NCBI GenBank assembly: GCA_963693085.1
Contig: OY856412.1
Coordinates: forward strand, 349,096,457 to 349,160,456
Direction: 5' to 3'
Source of the DNA: Alisma plantago-aquatica
Taxonomy: Eukaryota; Streptophyta; Magnoliopsida; Alismatales; Alismataceae
DNA: 64,000 bases
The translations under genes and the position numbers were made by a program. The notes under the pieces are model-generated. The model saw only the letters and a list, made by a program, of their open reading frames with translations, was not told the origin of the DNA and made no database searches. Shown here piece by piece: positions 1 through 11,921 of this stretch. Numbering within the stretch: the first letter of the stretch is position 1; each line of letters starts with the position of its first letter.

Positions 1-2
1 GT

Positions 3-631
3 TGTCACATCTTAATCTCAAACCTAATACATGTAGGATAAGTAAATCTAATGCACGTAATACTGAACTAAACTAGATATTCTACTGAGTAGTAGATGGC
101 ACCCCAACAAACTACAGTCTCCTTGATGTTTGCTATGCTGAAGGGATCACTTTAGTCCTCTTTTTCTCCTTGATCTAGGGACATCTCGTTCCACGTCCAT
201 GCAAAAACAAATACATACATCAGTAAGATGCACTATACATTTTATAAAAACTGAAAAGTAAGCATAAGTACTTGACTTGAGAGAAAATATTGACATGTAT
301 TAACTTAAGCATTCTTGATTACTTAAACATTATGACATGAAGAATTGAATAGGTAAAATATGCACTCTCTATGATTTTCCCACATAAGAGCCCATAATTG
401 GTACAAATGCCAATGATTTGGCTAAAAAGCCCATAATGACCCATTGAGGTCCATTACGGTGAGAGCATATGAAACTTAGTCAAATTCTTATGACATAATT
501 CTTAATATGAACATTAGCATAATATTTAACGTTAAACCTTTAATCATGATGGGATTTCTCCCTCTTAAATCTTGAGGTTCAAATTAATCATTAACCATAA
601 TATCTACTCTTGACGAACATGATAACCATAA
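3..631 (-). repeat. Outer LTR, segment 4 (3' part)
   Basis: On the minus strand this is the 3' portion of the outer gypsy LTR, ending ATGTGACA. It holds no coding frame of note. Its right edge, CATAA, is the target duplication of solo LTR A. Confidence 0.55.
627..631. repeat. Target site duplication CATAA, left copy
   Basis: Perfect 5-bp match to 6785-6789 on the other side of solo LTR A. Five base pairs is the usual duplication length for Ty3/gypsy integrase. Confidence 0.85.
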
Positions 632-1007
632 TGTGGTGACTGTCTCGCAAAAACATGATTAACTAATGCGGAAGCAAATTATTTGCAGCGGATTACTAAA
701 AATCACTGAAGATTAAAACTTTTTGAAAGAGATCCATTCATAGGAAAACTCTTTAACCAAGAACCAAAGTATTTCAAATTCATCCTGGTTCACAAGTACA
801 CAACCTGTACCATTCCTTCTCAAAGATTACAACATCAACTGTCTTATAAACATTATATAGACAGTATACGAATCTCGAGGCATCAAGCCAAAACCTCAGA
901 TTGATTCATAAGACACTGACTAAAAACTCTGAGGACCTGAGAGTACAGAGACGACACATAGGACTACTATCTGTATGACTAGACAAACAATATCTCCACA
1001 TGAGATC

Positions 1008-1085
1008 TTATTGTTGTCCCTGCTGTTGCTGTTGCTGTTGCTCTTTCCTTGTTCTAGAATTTCTGCTTTGCCTCCCATGCATACC
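1008..1085 (-). other. RG/Q-rich short frame in LTR A, behind an acceptor-like site
   Basis: Minus strand. After an ATTTTTAG acceptor-like tract a short frame ends in RKEQQQQQQQGQQ and a TAA stop at 1008-1010. LTR B has the same frame (KKEQQQQQQGQQ, TGA stop), and LTR C has an RG-rich counterpart at the same place near the LTR 3' end. It may be a leftover 3' exon of the element or only a conserved CAG-rich stretch. No start codon or splice donor is demonstrated. Confidence 0.4.
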
Positions 1086-2297
1086 TAAAAATGTTTCCCA
1101 CGGGGGTGAGACAATTGAAAATTGCCCCAGCGAGAGATATAACTCTCCGCCAGAAACATTGTTATTACAGTTTATTAAATTAAAACTGAGTAGGGGTTAC
1201 TTTTTTATTATCAGGTAGAATTATTCATCATAGAATAGAATAAGATAATCTCCATTCTCAAGGAGGTCATTGCATCTACCCACGGTAGATAAGTAATTCA
1301 TCTGTCTACCTTGTAGAGAATATAAAGAAACATAATTAACATTTATCCACTAAGGAGTGCACACAGAAATGCAACATCAGCCAATGAATCTCCGTATTCA
1401 ATCCTTAAGCAAACATTCTATACGGCTGATTACATTTTACAATCACACTTATGCTCTGAGGAGATGAGGTATACCACTCATACTCCAACCGACCACTGCT
1501 ATGAGTCGAAATCGGTACCATACATAGTTCAATGGAAGAGCCAGACTCCAAGACCTCATCCGTCTCGGTCAGTACGAGACCACATGCAGGACATCTCGTG
1601 TCTCTGCTAACTAGCTAGCCAGGGTATACTGGCACCTTCGCTACAGAGTTACAGCGTCAACTGCACTCTCGTTGCCAATCGAGAGATTTCTTGTTTATCT
1701 CCTCGATCCGACATTAAGTATCATTGGGAGATGTGTACACCATCTATCCCAATCATCGGGAGATTTGTGATACATCCATCCCGACATATTCATGAAGGAT
1801 TGAGAGGTTTCTTGTTTACCTTCCAACAAAATCTTCAAGAGGACGTAAGGATGTTTTCGTCCATTTACCCCCACACATTCAAAATATGTGCTCGGAGTTT
1901 TGCCACGGGCACCCGTTTCACCATCACCTATTCCTGACGATGATGGATCTATGGTCAGAGCACTACATGAATAGATTTCACTTGATTTATTAAGTACATT
2001 CTCATATTCTTTTAGCATCAGCTAAGTTCTCAAACATAACTTATTACAACAATGCTATAAGGAGACATGTACTACTTTCATCAGATATTTATCAGTCTTT
2101 CAAAGACCCTGGGAACTCAATCCCTCATTTAAATATTGGGAATTCTCATCCCTTCACATTCTCATCACCATAATCATATGGTTCTGGGTATTCAAACCCT
2201 TCACTCATCATTGAGCATCATTACCATTTATTAGGTAACTATCACCTTCAGGTCATCTGACCAAGGTATACGTGATACTTGTTACCCAAGCATCACA

Positions 2298-2413
2298 CAT
2301 GGCTCATCAGGCCACTGCACATCTTGTCACTTCTCACTAGGCAACAACTTATTCACATGGCTCACAAGGCCATTCACATCTTGTCACCTCTCACTAGGCA
2401 AAAACTTATTCAA
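2298..2413. repeat. 58-bp minisatellite, two units, in LTR A
   Basis: Two tandem units begin CATGGCTCA at 2298 and 2356. Each ends in CTAGGCAA and CTTATTCA. The same unit is present about 4.5 times in LTR B at 21,918-22,170, so copy number differs between the two LTRs. Confidence 0.8.
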
Positions 2414-2959
2414 AGATATCATAAATACTTATTCAAGATCATTAGTCTCATCATATAACATTAATGATCATTAGTTCAAGGAATGAGTTCATTTCTTATC
2501 CTCATCATGGTATGACTACATCATACTCATCATTTGGGCTTAACCCCATTTTCAAGGTGCATTAATTAACACTCATCAAGTGCAACAACTCATTACATTT
2601 CATTGTAATAGTTGCATAACACACTTCATATATTTCTTACCCAATTATTTTGGATTTGGAGTATATCAAGGTATATAAACCCTGAAGTTCTGAATGTGAT
2701 AACCATCATATCTTGATGTATCATTTTATCATCATTTCAGACCCTCTTGAGTTAACCAACTTTATCCTATATTAAGGTATTTCCCCTCTTAATACATTCC
2801 ATCACCAAATACTCACCCTTAGCATATAATGCATAGGCCACATATTATAATTGTCCAACTATCTCACATGATATGGACTTATCTTAGTTTAAGGCATTGT
2901 TTTATTAAAAAGTTGCCTATAAACATCCACATTAGATACTTCCCTTTTCAGGGTATCAA

Positions 2960-3130
2960 GTACTATTCATTATTAGGATTAGGCTTCACATAGATACACC
3001 TTCAACTAGGGTTTCACAAGGATACACCCTCAGTTAGGGTTTCATTAGAATTGCCCTCAATTAGGGTTAGAACACAATAACCCTATCGATTAGGGTTTAT
3101 GTTCATGATTAGGGTTTCATGATCTCTCTA
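2960..3130. repeat. AATTAGGGTT-type short array in LTR A
   Basis: Degenerate units of roughly 30-40 bp, each with a variant of TTAGGGTTTCA joined to a CCCT-containing spacer. About five units are visible here, against many more in LTR B at 22,975-23,440. It resembles plant telomeric TTTAGGG only superficially, since the unit is much longer than 7 bp. Confidence 0.6.
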
Positions 3131-3539
3131 CTTTAAGGATCATACCCTTAATCACCACATGAATCATATTCATATATGAATTCATGCTATCATCATCTCA
3201 ACTTGATTAGGTCATATGAACCCTTCCATCAAGTACATACTACTATGATTAACATAGTGTACCAAGTCATTGATCCTATAAGCAATTAGGGTTCATCCCT
3301 TAATTAGCACTAATCACTTAGGTACTATTAGGGTTTCAACCTTTGTACCTTCAATGATCATCATTAATAATCATCATTGGATCAATTAATCATTCATCAT
3401 CTCTATTCTCAAGAGATTCAATCACCTTGGACCTCCATTACATAAGGTATCCAATTGAATTGATCAATTGAGTCCTCAATTACAACAAGTGTCTAAGTGG
3501 ATTAACCAATTGAGTCCTCAATCAAATTTGACTACTTGA

Positions 3540-5400
3540 GCCCCAAACGGTCTTGGTCCTTCAAGGTTCAAACGGTTTGAAACCATTTGGTAAAGGTGGT
3601 TCTTGAGACTATTTGCCCAAGCAAGTAGGTGAAGATCGTTTGCCCAAGTTTGACTTTTGAAACCGCATGGGCACAAACGGTTTGGGATCGTTTGGTCCCA
3701 AACGGTCTTGAGACCATTTGGACTCAAACGGTCTTGAGACCGTTTGGTCCAAACCTCCTCAAAACCGCATGGACCAAAGATGGTCTCAACTACACCAATC
3801 GGTTTAGGGTTCTCAATATTGATTCCTTCAATCATTGAATTCATGGAACCAATCATCAATTGGACCTATCCTCATACTTCAATTGAGTTAAATAGGCCAA
3901 CCTTCAACTGATTTGACCCTCAATTGACCCTCAATTAGTCCTCAATAAGGGTTTGAATCAATTTAATTAGGGTTTGGAATCGATGATCCTTCAACACTAA
4001 TCAATGCAAGATTATTTACTTTGAAACCATTGAACCATCATCCAAATTGAACATGACCTGACCCCAAACGGTCTTGAGGTCGTTTGGATGACCACCAAAC
4101 AGTCTTGTGACCATTTTCCCATCAGATCATCAAAATCCAAGTCAACTCATCAGGGTTTGGATCATTGGATTGATCACCAAATCAGCAATTGATTACACTT
4201 TAACTTAGTATCATTGGATCATCAATTGCTTAACCATACTCACCCCTAGACCTCCAAACGGTCTTGGGTGACCTAAAAACGGTATTGAGACCGTTTGGAT
4301 GAGCTCCAAACGGTCTTGAGACCATTTGTCTCATCCAACCCTTGGATTCTAGTGAAAAATCATTAGGGTTTGAGCTATTGAGTTGATAATCAAATCAGCA
4401 CTTAATTGCAAAGTGATTTGGTACCTTTAGACCTTCAATTGGTCAACCATGCTTAACCCTAGACCTCAAAACGGTCTTGGGTGATCCCCAAACGGTCTTG
4501 AGACCGTTTGGGTGATTCCCAAACGGTTTTGAAACCGTTTGGGTCAATCAACCCAAAACATCAACTCATTCCAATGCAAAATCAGCACTTAGCCGATTAT
4601 GGTTAACACCATATCTTTTTTCCTTCAATAACTTAACCATATCCAACCCTAGACCTCCAAATGGTCTTGAGACCGTTTGGGTAATCCCCAAACGGTTTTG
4701 AAACCGTTTGGGCTAATTAACCCAAAAAGTCAAATCAGCCAAGTTGAAAAGCAGCACTTAATCCAATTAGGGTTTACCTAATTTATTAGCCTTCAACTCA
4801 TGATTACTTTGGAATTAATCCATAAAATTTGGTGGGTCATCAACCAACATAACTAGGAACATGATTATAAAATTTTAAACCCTTGGTCAACTCTTTCAAA
4901 CAGTTTTGAAACCGTTTTCCCAAAAAGGCAAATAATTCAAGTTGAAAATCAGCACTTAATCCAATTAGTCGTTGCCTAATTGATTGGCCTTCAACTCATG
5001 ATTCCTTTGGAGATAATCCATACAATTTTTTGAGTTATTAACCAACATCATTAGTAACAGGAATATTAAATGGTCAACCCTTGGTCAACCCTCTCAAATG
5101 GTTTTGAAACCGTTTGCCCAAAAAGGCAAATAAATCAAGCTGAAAAATCAGCACTTAATCCAATTAGGTTTGCCTAATTGATTGGCCTTCAACTCACGAT
5201 TCCTTGGGAGTTAACACATAAAATTTGGTGAGTCATTAACCAAAATAATTAGTAACAGTAATCTCAAACGGTCAACCCTTTATCAGCTCACTCAAATGGT
5301 TTTGAAACCGTTTGCTCCCAAACGGTTTCAAACCGTTTGCTCTCAAACGGTTTGGTGAAACCGCATGAGCAATTAACTCAAAACCGTATGAACCATGATT
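3540..5400. repeat. Interrupted-palindrome array AAACGGTCT-TG-AGACCGTTT in LTR A
   Basis: The 20-bp word AAACGGTCTTGAGACCGTTT, two 9-bp complementary arms around TG, recurs intact or nearly so at 3700, 3726, 4277, 4308, 4490, 4659 and, with variant arms AAACGGTTT/AAACCGTTT, at 4521, 4690, 4898, 5096 and 5294. A 19-bp form lies at 5320. Half sites are scattered between them, for example ACCTCCAAACGGTCTTGGG near 4,255. Spacing is irregular, so this is a dispersed cluster of hairpin-capable words, not a simple satellite. It lies in the 5' half of the LTR, where U3 promoter sequence would be expected. LTR B has a smaller version. Confidence 0.8.
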
Positions 5401-6784
5401 CTTTTGGAAAAAGTATCCAAGATGATGTCATAATCATCTACCTTCGTCCCTGAAGTTATAACAACTTTTTATTTCATGAAATAACCATTTTCAACCAGCA
5501 ATTAAACAAGATAATGAAGGAATCATTGAAATTGCAAGATTAATGGTTGAATAACAATGAAAAAGAGATCAAGTTATAAAACCCACCTCCAATTGAGCTC
5601 CAAAGCTCCATGTCCACGGAAAAAATGGTGGATGCAAATCCTTTCACCATTCCAAGGCTCGTCCTCAAGGTTTGAGTGAAAAGGAATGGTTAGAATTGAA
5701 GAGGAGATCGAAATAGGAAGAAATCCATAATTTATTTTTGATTTCCACCATGGAATCAAGGTGAAATGGATCAAGAACCTTACTAACAGGTTGGGGGTCG
5801 TCCTCCTGATCCTCCCAAGATCCCTTGGTCGTTTACCAATCAAGGAGAAGAAGTGGGGTCGAAAAAGCCTTCCATTTGGCTTGTAAAGGGTCTTTTTATA
5901 AGAAAATCAAGGAGAGAGAAAGTGCCTTATAAAAATTCATTTAATCCCAAAAATGTGGCCGCCTCTTCCCCCTTATCTTCCTTAGGGACGAGGCTATCTT
6001 GTTTGACTTTTATCCCTGTCAATTATCCATGATTTAATGAAAAGCAAATCAAGCACCTTAAATCATATTATATTAATATCCATATGTGAGTGGATATTTC
6101 TTTTTCTTATAAAATTGTGTGTGAGTTATCCACTCCCTTGGATATTTTCGTGGTCCTTGCAAGGCTCAAGGAAGTCACATACACATCTGAATCCAACCAT
6201 TTTAATTTTGGTTGAAGGCCCGTTAATTAATACATTCATTTTTGCCCTAAATCGAATTAGGGTTTCAATTAGGATTAAATATTGATTATTTTAATATCAA
6301 GATTCTCTCTCCTCCAACTTAATTCAAATGAGGCACCCCTCTCATTTTTTTCTCTACATGATGCCAAGAATCATTAAGGACCTAATTGAAGTGGTAATTT
6401 GCATATTGAACCCTAGGTTTTGGATAAATTGCACTTTACACCAAAACTAGGTTTTAATGCACAAACATTGCTTTATCAGCTCTTCCTTGGTACTCAGGCT
6501 ACCACAAGCCATATCTTTGCATAATCTTCATTCTCATGATGCTTCAATACATGAGGAACATCTTATCATGCAACATTTGCAATTTAACCCCTCAACTTGG
6601 GTAATTTGCACTTTAGTCCAAAATAAGCAAATATTGCTTCAACATTGTTCAAACAGGGCCCAAATTGAAACATAAGTTTCTCATGAGCCCTAATTACTTT
6701 TCACAAGATAAGATTAAACATATAATCATCTCTCTTAATCAAAACACCTAGGGTTAAAGTATAATCCAGGTCAGGGATGTTACA

Positions 6785-6789
6785 CATAA
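6785..6789. repeat. Target site duplication CATAA, right copy
   Basis: Matches 627-631 exactly and fixes the right end of solo LTR A at 6784. Confidence 0.85.
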
Positions 6790-7095
6790 GATGTAGGATA
6801 TAGAAATCATCAAATATTTATATATGTAAACATGATTAGAGCGTTACACCTAGAATTGAAAGAATAAATCCTGAATCATACATAACATATAATTCAACCA
6901 AGGTACTTATGTATAGTGGCATGACCCGCATACCCAGAGCAAAGCAAATCCTAGTTTGGGCCCTTTGATCTTGATCGAATCCTAGATTGGTATCTCTGAT
7001 CTTGAGTCAAACCCTAAATCTCCTGAAAATAACATGATCCTTATTAATTATCACTTTTATTAACATCCTAAACCTAATTTGGACTTTAGGAAAAC
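6790..7095 (-). repeat. Outer LTR, segment 3
   Basis: Middle part of the outer gypsy LTR, lying between solo LTR A and the copia element. No coding capacity. Its last five bases, AAAAC (7091-7095), are the left target duplication of the copia element. Confidence 0.5.
7091..7095. repeat. Target site duplication of the copia element, left copy (AAAAC)
   Basis: Pairs with ATAAC at 20010-20014 with one mismatch, as expected for an old insertion. Confidence 0.6.
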
Positions 7096-9231
7096 TATTG
7101 GGTTTTATGTGGTCGGAGTAGGCAGCGGAAACAAAAATTTTATTTGACCATAAATCCATAACCAGTAGATTGCATCAATATCTATGTAATGGGAAGGATG
7201 GTTTCAGCAAGATATACCTGGTCCTGAGGCTTGCTCAGTGACTATACCTCGCATCAAGTGTGGTCTTCAACCACCTGTCTTCGATGAAATCTATGCAACT
7301 CCTACTCTTGACCCAGACTATGGTTGAATGCCATCCTCTTGAGCTGCAGAAGTCTCCCACCTCTACAGATAGTCCTCATGGACTACCGGGAACTCTAGTC
7401 ATCCTGACTGACGAACTAGAAGGAATTTTCCCCTTCTATTGGTGTACTAGACACCGATACACTCTCCCACCACCAGTTGCTTTTTTTACAGTTGTCTTTC
7501 CCTCGTTGTTCCTCCATGGATGGGTAGAACTTGCTAGGGCTCTCTTGGTTACCACAACCAGAGAGAACAACAACTTTGCAGAGCAAATGATGTTCTGAGT
7601 TGTGTCTCTAGAGAAGCCCCTTGTACCCCTCTATTTATAGTAGAGGACGAGGTCAAGGTTCCCAGTCTGTGCGGGAGTAGAAGGGTCTAAAATTTCCACA
7701 AACAATTTGCACTACAACATGCAATCCAGTTATTTCATAACTGAAACGGTCATTTGGCAAGGTGAGCCAGTCGGTTGGGAGTATGAGTCAATCAGTTCAC
7801 CCAGTGAACCAGTCGTTTCACTTCCCATACCTACCTACAATTGACTTTCCTTATTCATTTCTAATTAACGTAAATAATAATTCTTGTCCCAATTAAATTA
7901 AATAAGTGAAACAAAAAACTTTTTCTCACAAACTGGGACAACTCAACACTACTTGTTTGGACCGGTTGAACCGATCAGTTCACCAAAGTGAACTGGTCAT
8001 CTCACTGACCATGAGCCAATCAGATCACCCAGTGAACTGGTCAGTTGGTGATCCAGATTGCACATAACATAGTCAATTCAGTTCTCAATCGATCTGACAC
8101 TCTAATCATTTGGTTCAACACTTGAACTTGATGATTCTGAGTCAAGTCTATTGATTGAATGTTTGATTAAGTACCTAAACACTTTAGTAATCAATCCAAA
8201 CATTATTCATGGATAAACTCCTCTTCTAGGTTAGTCTTTTGTATGTGACCCTATAGGTCCCATTTCACGTTGGCAGTGAATGTCCATAACTATCTTATGA
8301 CATCACAAGCAAAGCGCGTTACCTAGTCGCACATCAATGCTACCCAAGTGAAAAGGAAAGTTGGAGAACAACTTTCAATCCTACATTCAGTGATTGGTGA
8401 TCTAGTGAATGTATAATTCCTTTGTCACTAATATCCTGAATGAAAGACATGGAGTCATCATCCTTTCAACATTCATTCATGTTTCTTGAACTAGAGAAGA
8501 CTGTCTGAGATATGTGTGACATGAATATCATATATTGATTCACATGTGCATGTGCATGCCTTTCTCAGTCTCTCTTATCAAGTGGCCTGGACATCATACT
8601 CCCTTAGGAAGGACAAATCCCATATCTATCACTCACAATCTATCTCATGCTAAAGCCACACAATCATCACCGTTATAACAACCCATGTTTTAGGACTGTG
8701 TTTGATGATGTAAAAGTGTACCCAATCCCATTCGACGAGTGCAGTGATTTCAGGTCTAAGAATCACAATCACCACCATCACTATGAGAGATGATTCTGAC
8801 TACCATGTCATGGTTCCATGTGTCACTCTCATGGTGGGTCCGTCCGATACACTATTCTCCAACATGTATCTGTGTGCTTGGTTTGATATCATATATCATG
8901 ACTAATGAGACACTGTCATAAACCAACACACACTCTAGTCTTGATGTGTCATTATTGTCTATCATCCTTTCACAATGACATCTGACTAGGGACATAACAA
9001 GAATGTACATACTCTTAGCATCTGGATGATCTCATTATTCAGGTCCTCAACATGAAGACATACATCATTGAGTATTGTCATTCTTTATATATTCATCCAA
9101 CTCCATCATTTATCTCATAATCGATTGAGCTAGAATAAATTGGAAACTTGCCTTTGATATTTATCAAATCAATCAGAACATATGCCAATCCAATCATCAT
9201 ATGATTGGCTCTCTGGGCATACATACCAACA
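7096..9231 (-). repeat. 3' LTR of the copia element
   Basis: 2,136 bp, ending CATACATACCAACA on the plus strand at 9231. It aligns along its whole length with 17,870-20,009. The inner end is set by the purine-rich tract and pol stop codon just to the right. About 7,740-8,050 is rich in short self-complementary words around GAACCGAT and GTGAACTGGTCA. The promoter region is not otherwise distinctive. Confidence 0.9.
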
Positions 9232-9246
9232 GAATCCCACTTTCAC
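9232..9246 (-). promoter_or_regulatory. Polypurine tract of the copia element
   Basis: On the minus strand TGAAAGTGGGATTC lies directly between the pol stop codon and the TGTTGG start of the 3' LTR. This is where the plus-strand primer of reverse transcription is expected. The GTGGGA core is typical of copia elements. Confidence 0.75.
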
Positions 9247-11900
9247 TTAGAGCCAATCACCTTCAAATCTTATTCTTAGTGATCTCTAAACATGTCCTAC
9301 ATGTTTCTATTGCACTAGTGCTAATCCAGTGAGTTAGCAACATTTTGCTTTAGTCGGTATATTGCATGTTTCACATCTCCTCACTGTATGCCATTTTGTA
9401 TGACATGGAGTTGCCATAATATGCTATCTGATATTCCTTGCTTAACAATAAGTTCCATAGTTTGACTTGGTATTTCTACTTTGTCATCAATGGTTGGAAT
9501 ATCTATAAGTTCATCTGTATGAACTTCTAGATCCATATAGTATCCTCTGTTATTCATAACACAAGGATACTCAGAATTCGTTTTAGAATTAAATGGATTT
9601 TAATTTTACTTAGAGCGTTTCTATTTATCAACACATACTCACTTTTATATTTTGTGATCATTTTTCTATCATTTTGGAAGCTTGCATCAGTGTAACTAAT
9701 TTACACTCAACTCCTCCTTTTATTACCATAGAACTAATCCTTTAATACTTAATAAGTACTTAAATAAGTACTTTATGGTATTTCAGTGACTCTCACTAGA
9801 AGTAGATAGACATCCACTCATCATGCCCATTACATACGAGATAATTGGATGAGCATATCACATTGTCATGTCTAATACATACAAGATGATGAATGCATAT
9901 ATATTTTCTTGTCATGTATGATACATACAAGATAATGGGATGATTACATACATGATAGATACAATTTAGAATGCATAAGGTATCTATCTATGTGTTCCTA
10001 TTCTTCATAAGAATTTGGGACACTAGGCATATGAGAGACTAATTTCATGTAATATGGACAAGTTTTCTCCCACTGAATCTTTACATACTGAACCCTTCAG
10101 CACATATTGCCAATGTATGCTCTTTCTTTATCAGGTCAAGAGACTTTTGAGAACTATCTCTATAGATCTCTATTCCTATCACATAGGACATTTCTCTTTA
10201 TTCACTTGAAGAAGGTATTTCCACACCTATTTCTATTCTTAGAACATTTCATTCCTCATCATGTGAATATGAATACCCTCCAACTAAATCTTTGTAATCA
10301 AAGATCCCTTCTTTATTTCGATATATCAGTCAAACCTTTTGACTATATAATCAAAGTAAAGACTCCAGTTCTGAAGTGCTTGTATTTAATCAATCATATT
10401 GATTAATCTCTTGTAACTTATAGACTGCATTTGCATTAACAAAATTATAAAACCCTTCAGGTTGTGTCACATACATAGCCTCATGTTATTCCTACTAGGA
10501 ATGCATTTTTAATATCCATGTGCCAAATTTCATAGTCTTTAAGTTCCAATATCAAGCATGACCCTTTATGGCCTATAGCCACTACAATTGGTTAAATAAA
10601 ATCATCAGGTTCAACACCTTGAACTCACTTGAATTTATCTCAACTAATCATCTGTTCAAATGTCATCCATGTCAGTCTTAACTCTTAAGACCCAATTTCA
10701 CTTATGGGTTTTATCCCTATAAGTGCTATGATTAAGGTCATACCTTATTTGGTTCACATGGAAGTCATTTTGGATCTTATGACTTCAAGCGATAACTCAA
10801 ATCTGGTTCCTCAACATCATCTAGATTGATTATTGGCTCATCATCATATGACCAATTAATCACCTTTGAGTTTATAGGATACCATTATCCATCAAGCTCA
10901 AGGTGTTTTCTACTGATTCATAAGGTGTATCTATGACATAAGGAATTTGAGATTCCACAACATTTGTGATTCATAATCTCCTTTTGTACGCTTATTTAGT
11001 GTAAAGCATGTTCTTTAGAAGAATTCTATAAGATTAGTTATTTGTTTGATGATCATTCTCTTACTATTTAGAGTATGATTCCTTCTTTGATTTAGACATC
11101 ATTATGCCTTAATCATGAGTTCTTTATGATACACTATCATAGTTACTCACAAGGTCCTCAAACATTCAGTTTAAGTATCTTGTTCATTGATCATATCAAA
11201 TAATTAATACTTTTACCAAGTTTGTTCTTCATTTATGATATTATTGAACATTTCAAGATATTCATATTGGTATTTCATTAAATAGCATATCTAAAGTATT
11301 AGTATTTATTCCAATAGGTATGTATATACATCAATATGTATTATACCTAATATAATAGTCATTCTCCTACTACATCTAGTGAAGATTGACTTGTCATCAT
11401 GCCCAATAAATAAGAGATTCATATCTCTTAATGGTTCATAAACCAAGAGAGTCTAGTTTATCCATCAACATGAAACCTACAGATGAATTTCTGATTCATT
11501 TGTTTAGATGATAATGCTAATTTATTGTTTGAGTCATCAATAACGTTTAGGTATTATTATTTTATCTTGTGCATACCAAGTACCACAAGATAAATAAGGC
11601 ATTGCCATAAAAGTGCATATCTTTGAAATTGAAACCTGAATCTTTATTAATTGACATCCTTGTCATTATAAGATGAAGAAATAAAGTGTTTATATTTATT
11701 GGCAAAATGAAATAACATTTCATAACTCTTTTACAAGCCCTTTGGGCTGAAATAAACTAAAAGCTACTACTATCTATGGCAGCAACACTTGCTCCAATGT
11801 TGATGAGTGTTCCTTCTTGGTCCTTTCACAAAGGCTATTACTTCTTTTCAGATCATGTACATCATATATGTCATATCGGTATCTTATTATCATATACCTA
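9247..11900 (-). pseudogene. Degenerate copia pol (integrase, reverse transcriptase, RNase H)
   Basis: No frame is open for long, but motifs appear in copia order on the minus strand. A pre-integrase/integrase stretch near 11,318-11,395 reads LGIIHIDVY, matching the start of the integrase core. The reverse transcriptase motif DYEIWHMDIKNAFL is at 10,496-10,537, followed by a decayed YMTQPEGF-like segment around 10,430-10,470. The C terminus EGDWL and stop TAA lie at 9,247-9,264, right against the polypurine tract. Many in-frame stops and frameshifts separate these islands. In a live element this polyprotein would copy and integrate the RNA; here it cannot be made. The left limit at 11,900 is approximate. 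Confidence 0.85.
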
Positions 11901-11921
11901 AGATAAAGAAGAATTTTAAGT

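Larger units (their letters stand above)
632..6784 (-). mobile_element. Giant solo LTR A, Ty3/gypsy (Tekay/Del-like)
   Basis: On the minus strand it starts TGTAACATCCCTGACCTGG at 6,784 and ends GTCACCACA at 632. It is flanked by a perfect CATAA duplication and has no internal gag-pol, so it is a solo LTR left by LTR-LTR recombination. At 6,153 bp it is very long for a plant LTR. It aligns with solo LTR B (20,300-25,950) over most of its length, and with LTR C (13,267-16,970, opposite strand) at both ends. Inside, in plus-strand order, are an RG/Q-rich short frame (1,008-1,085), a two-unit 58-bp minisatellite (2,298-2,413), an AATTAGGGTT-rich array (about 2,960-3,130) and an array of a 20-bp interrupted palindrome (about 3,540-5,400). 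Assignment to Tekay/Del rests on the ends and LTR size; no reverse transcriptase is attached to confirm it. Confidence 0.85.

Noticed and set aside
1000..1218. Cysteine-rich small open frame on the plus strand (CCPCCCCCCC)
   Set aside because: It is the antisense reading of the glutamine (CAG/CAA) run in LTR A; the same LTR in copy B does not conserve it.
3518..3859. 113-codon open frame on the minus strand
   Set aside because: It runs through the palindrome array of LTR A; the matching place in LTR B is not open in the same way.
3540..5400. CRISPR-like array of palindromic repeats
   Set aside because: Spacing is irregular, units are decayed, no cas genes exist and the DNA is a plant LTR.
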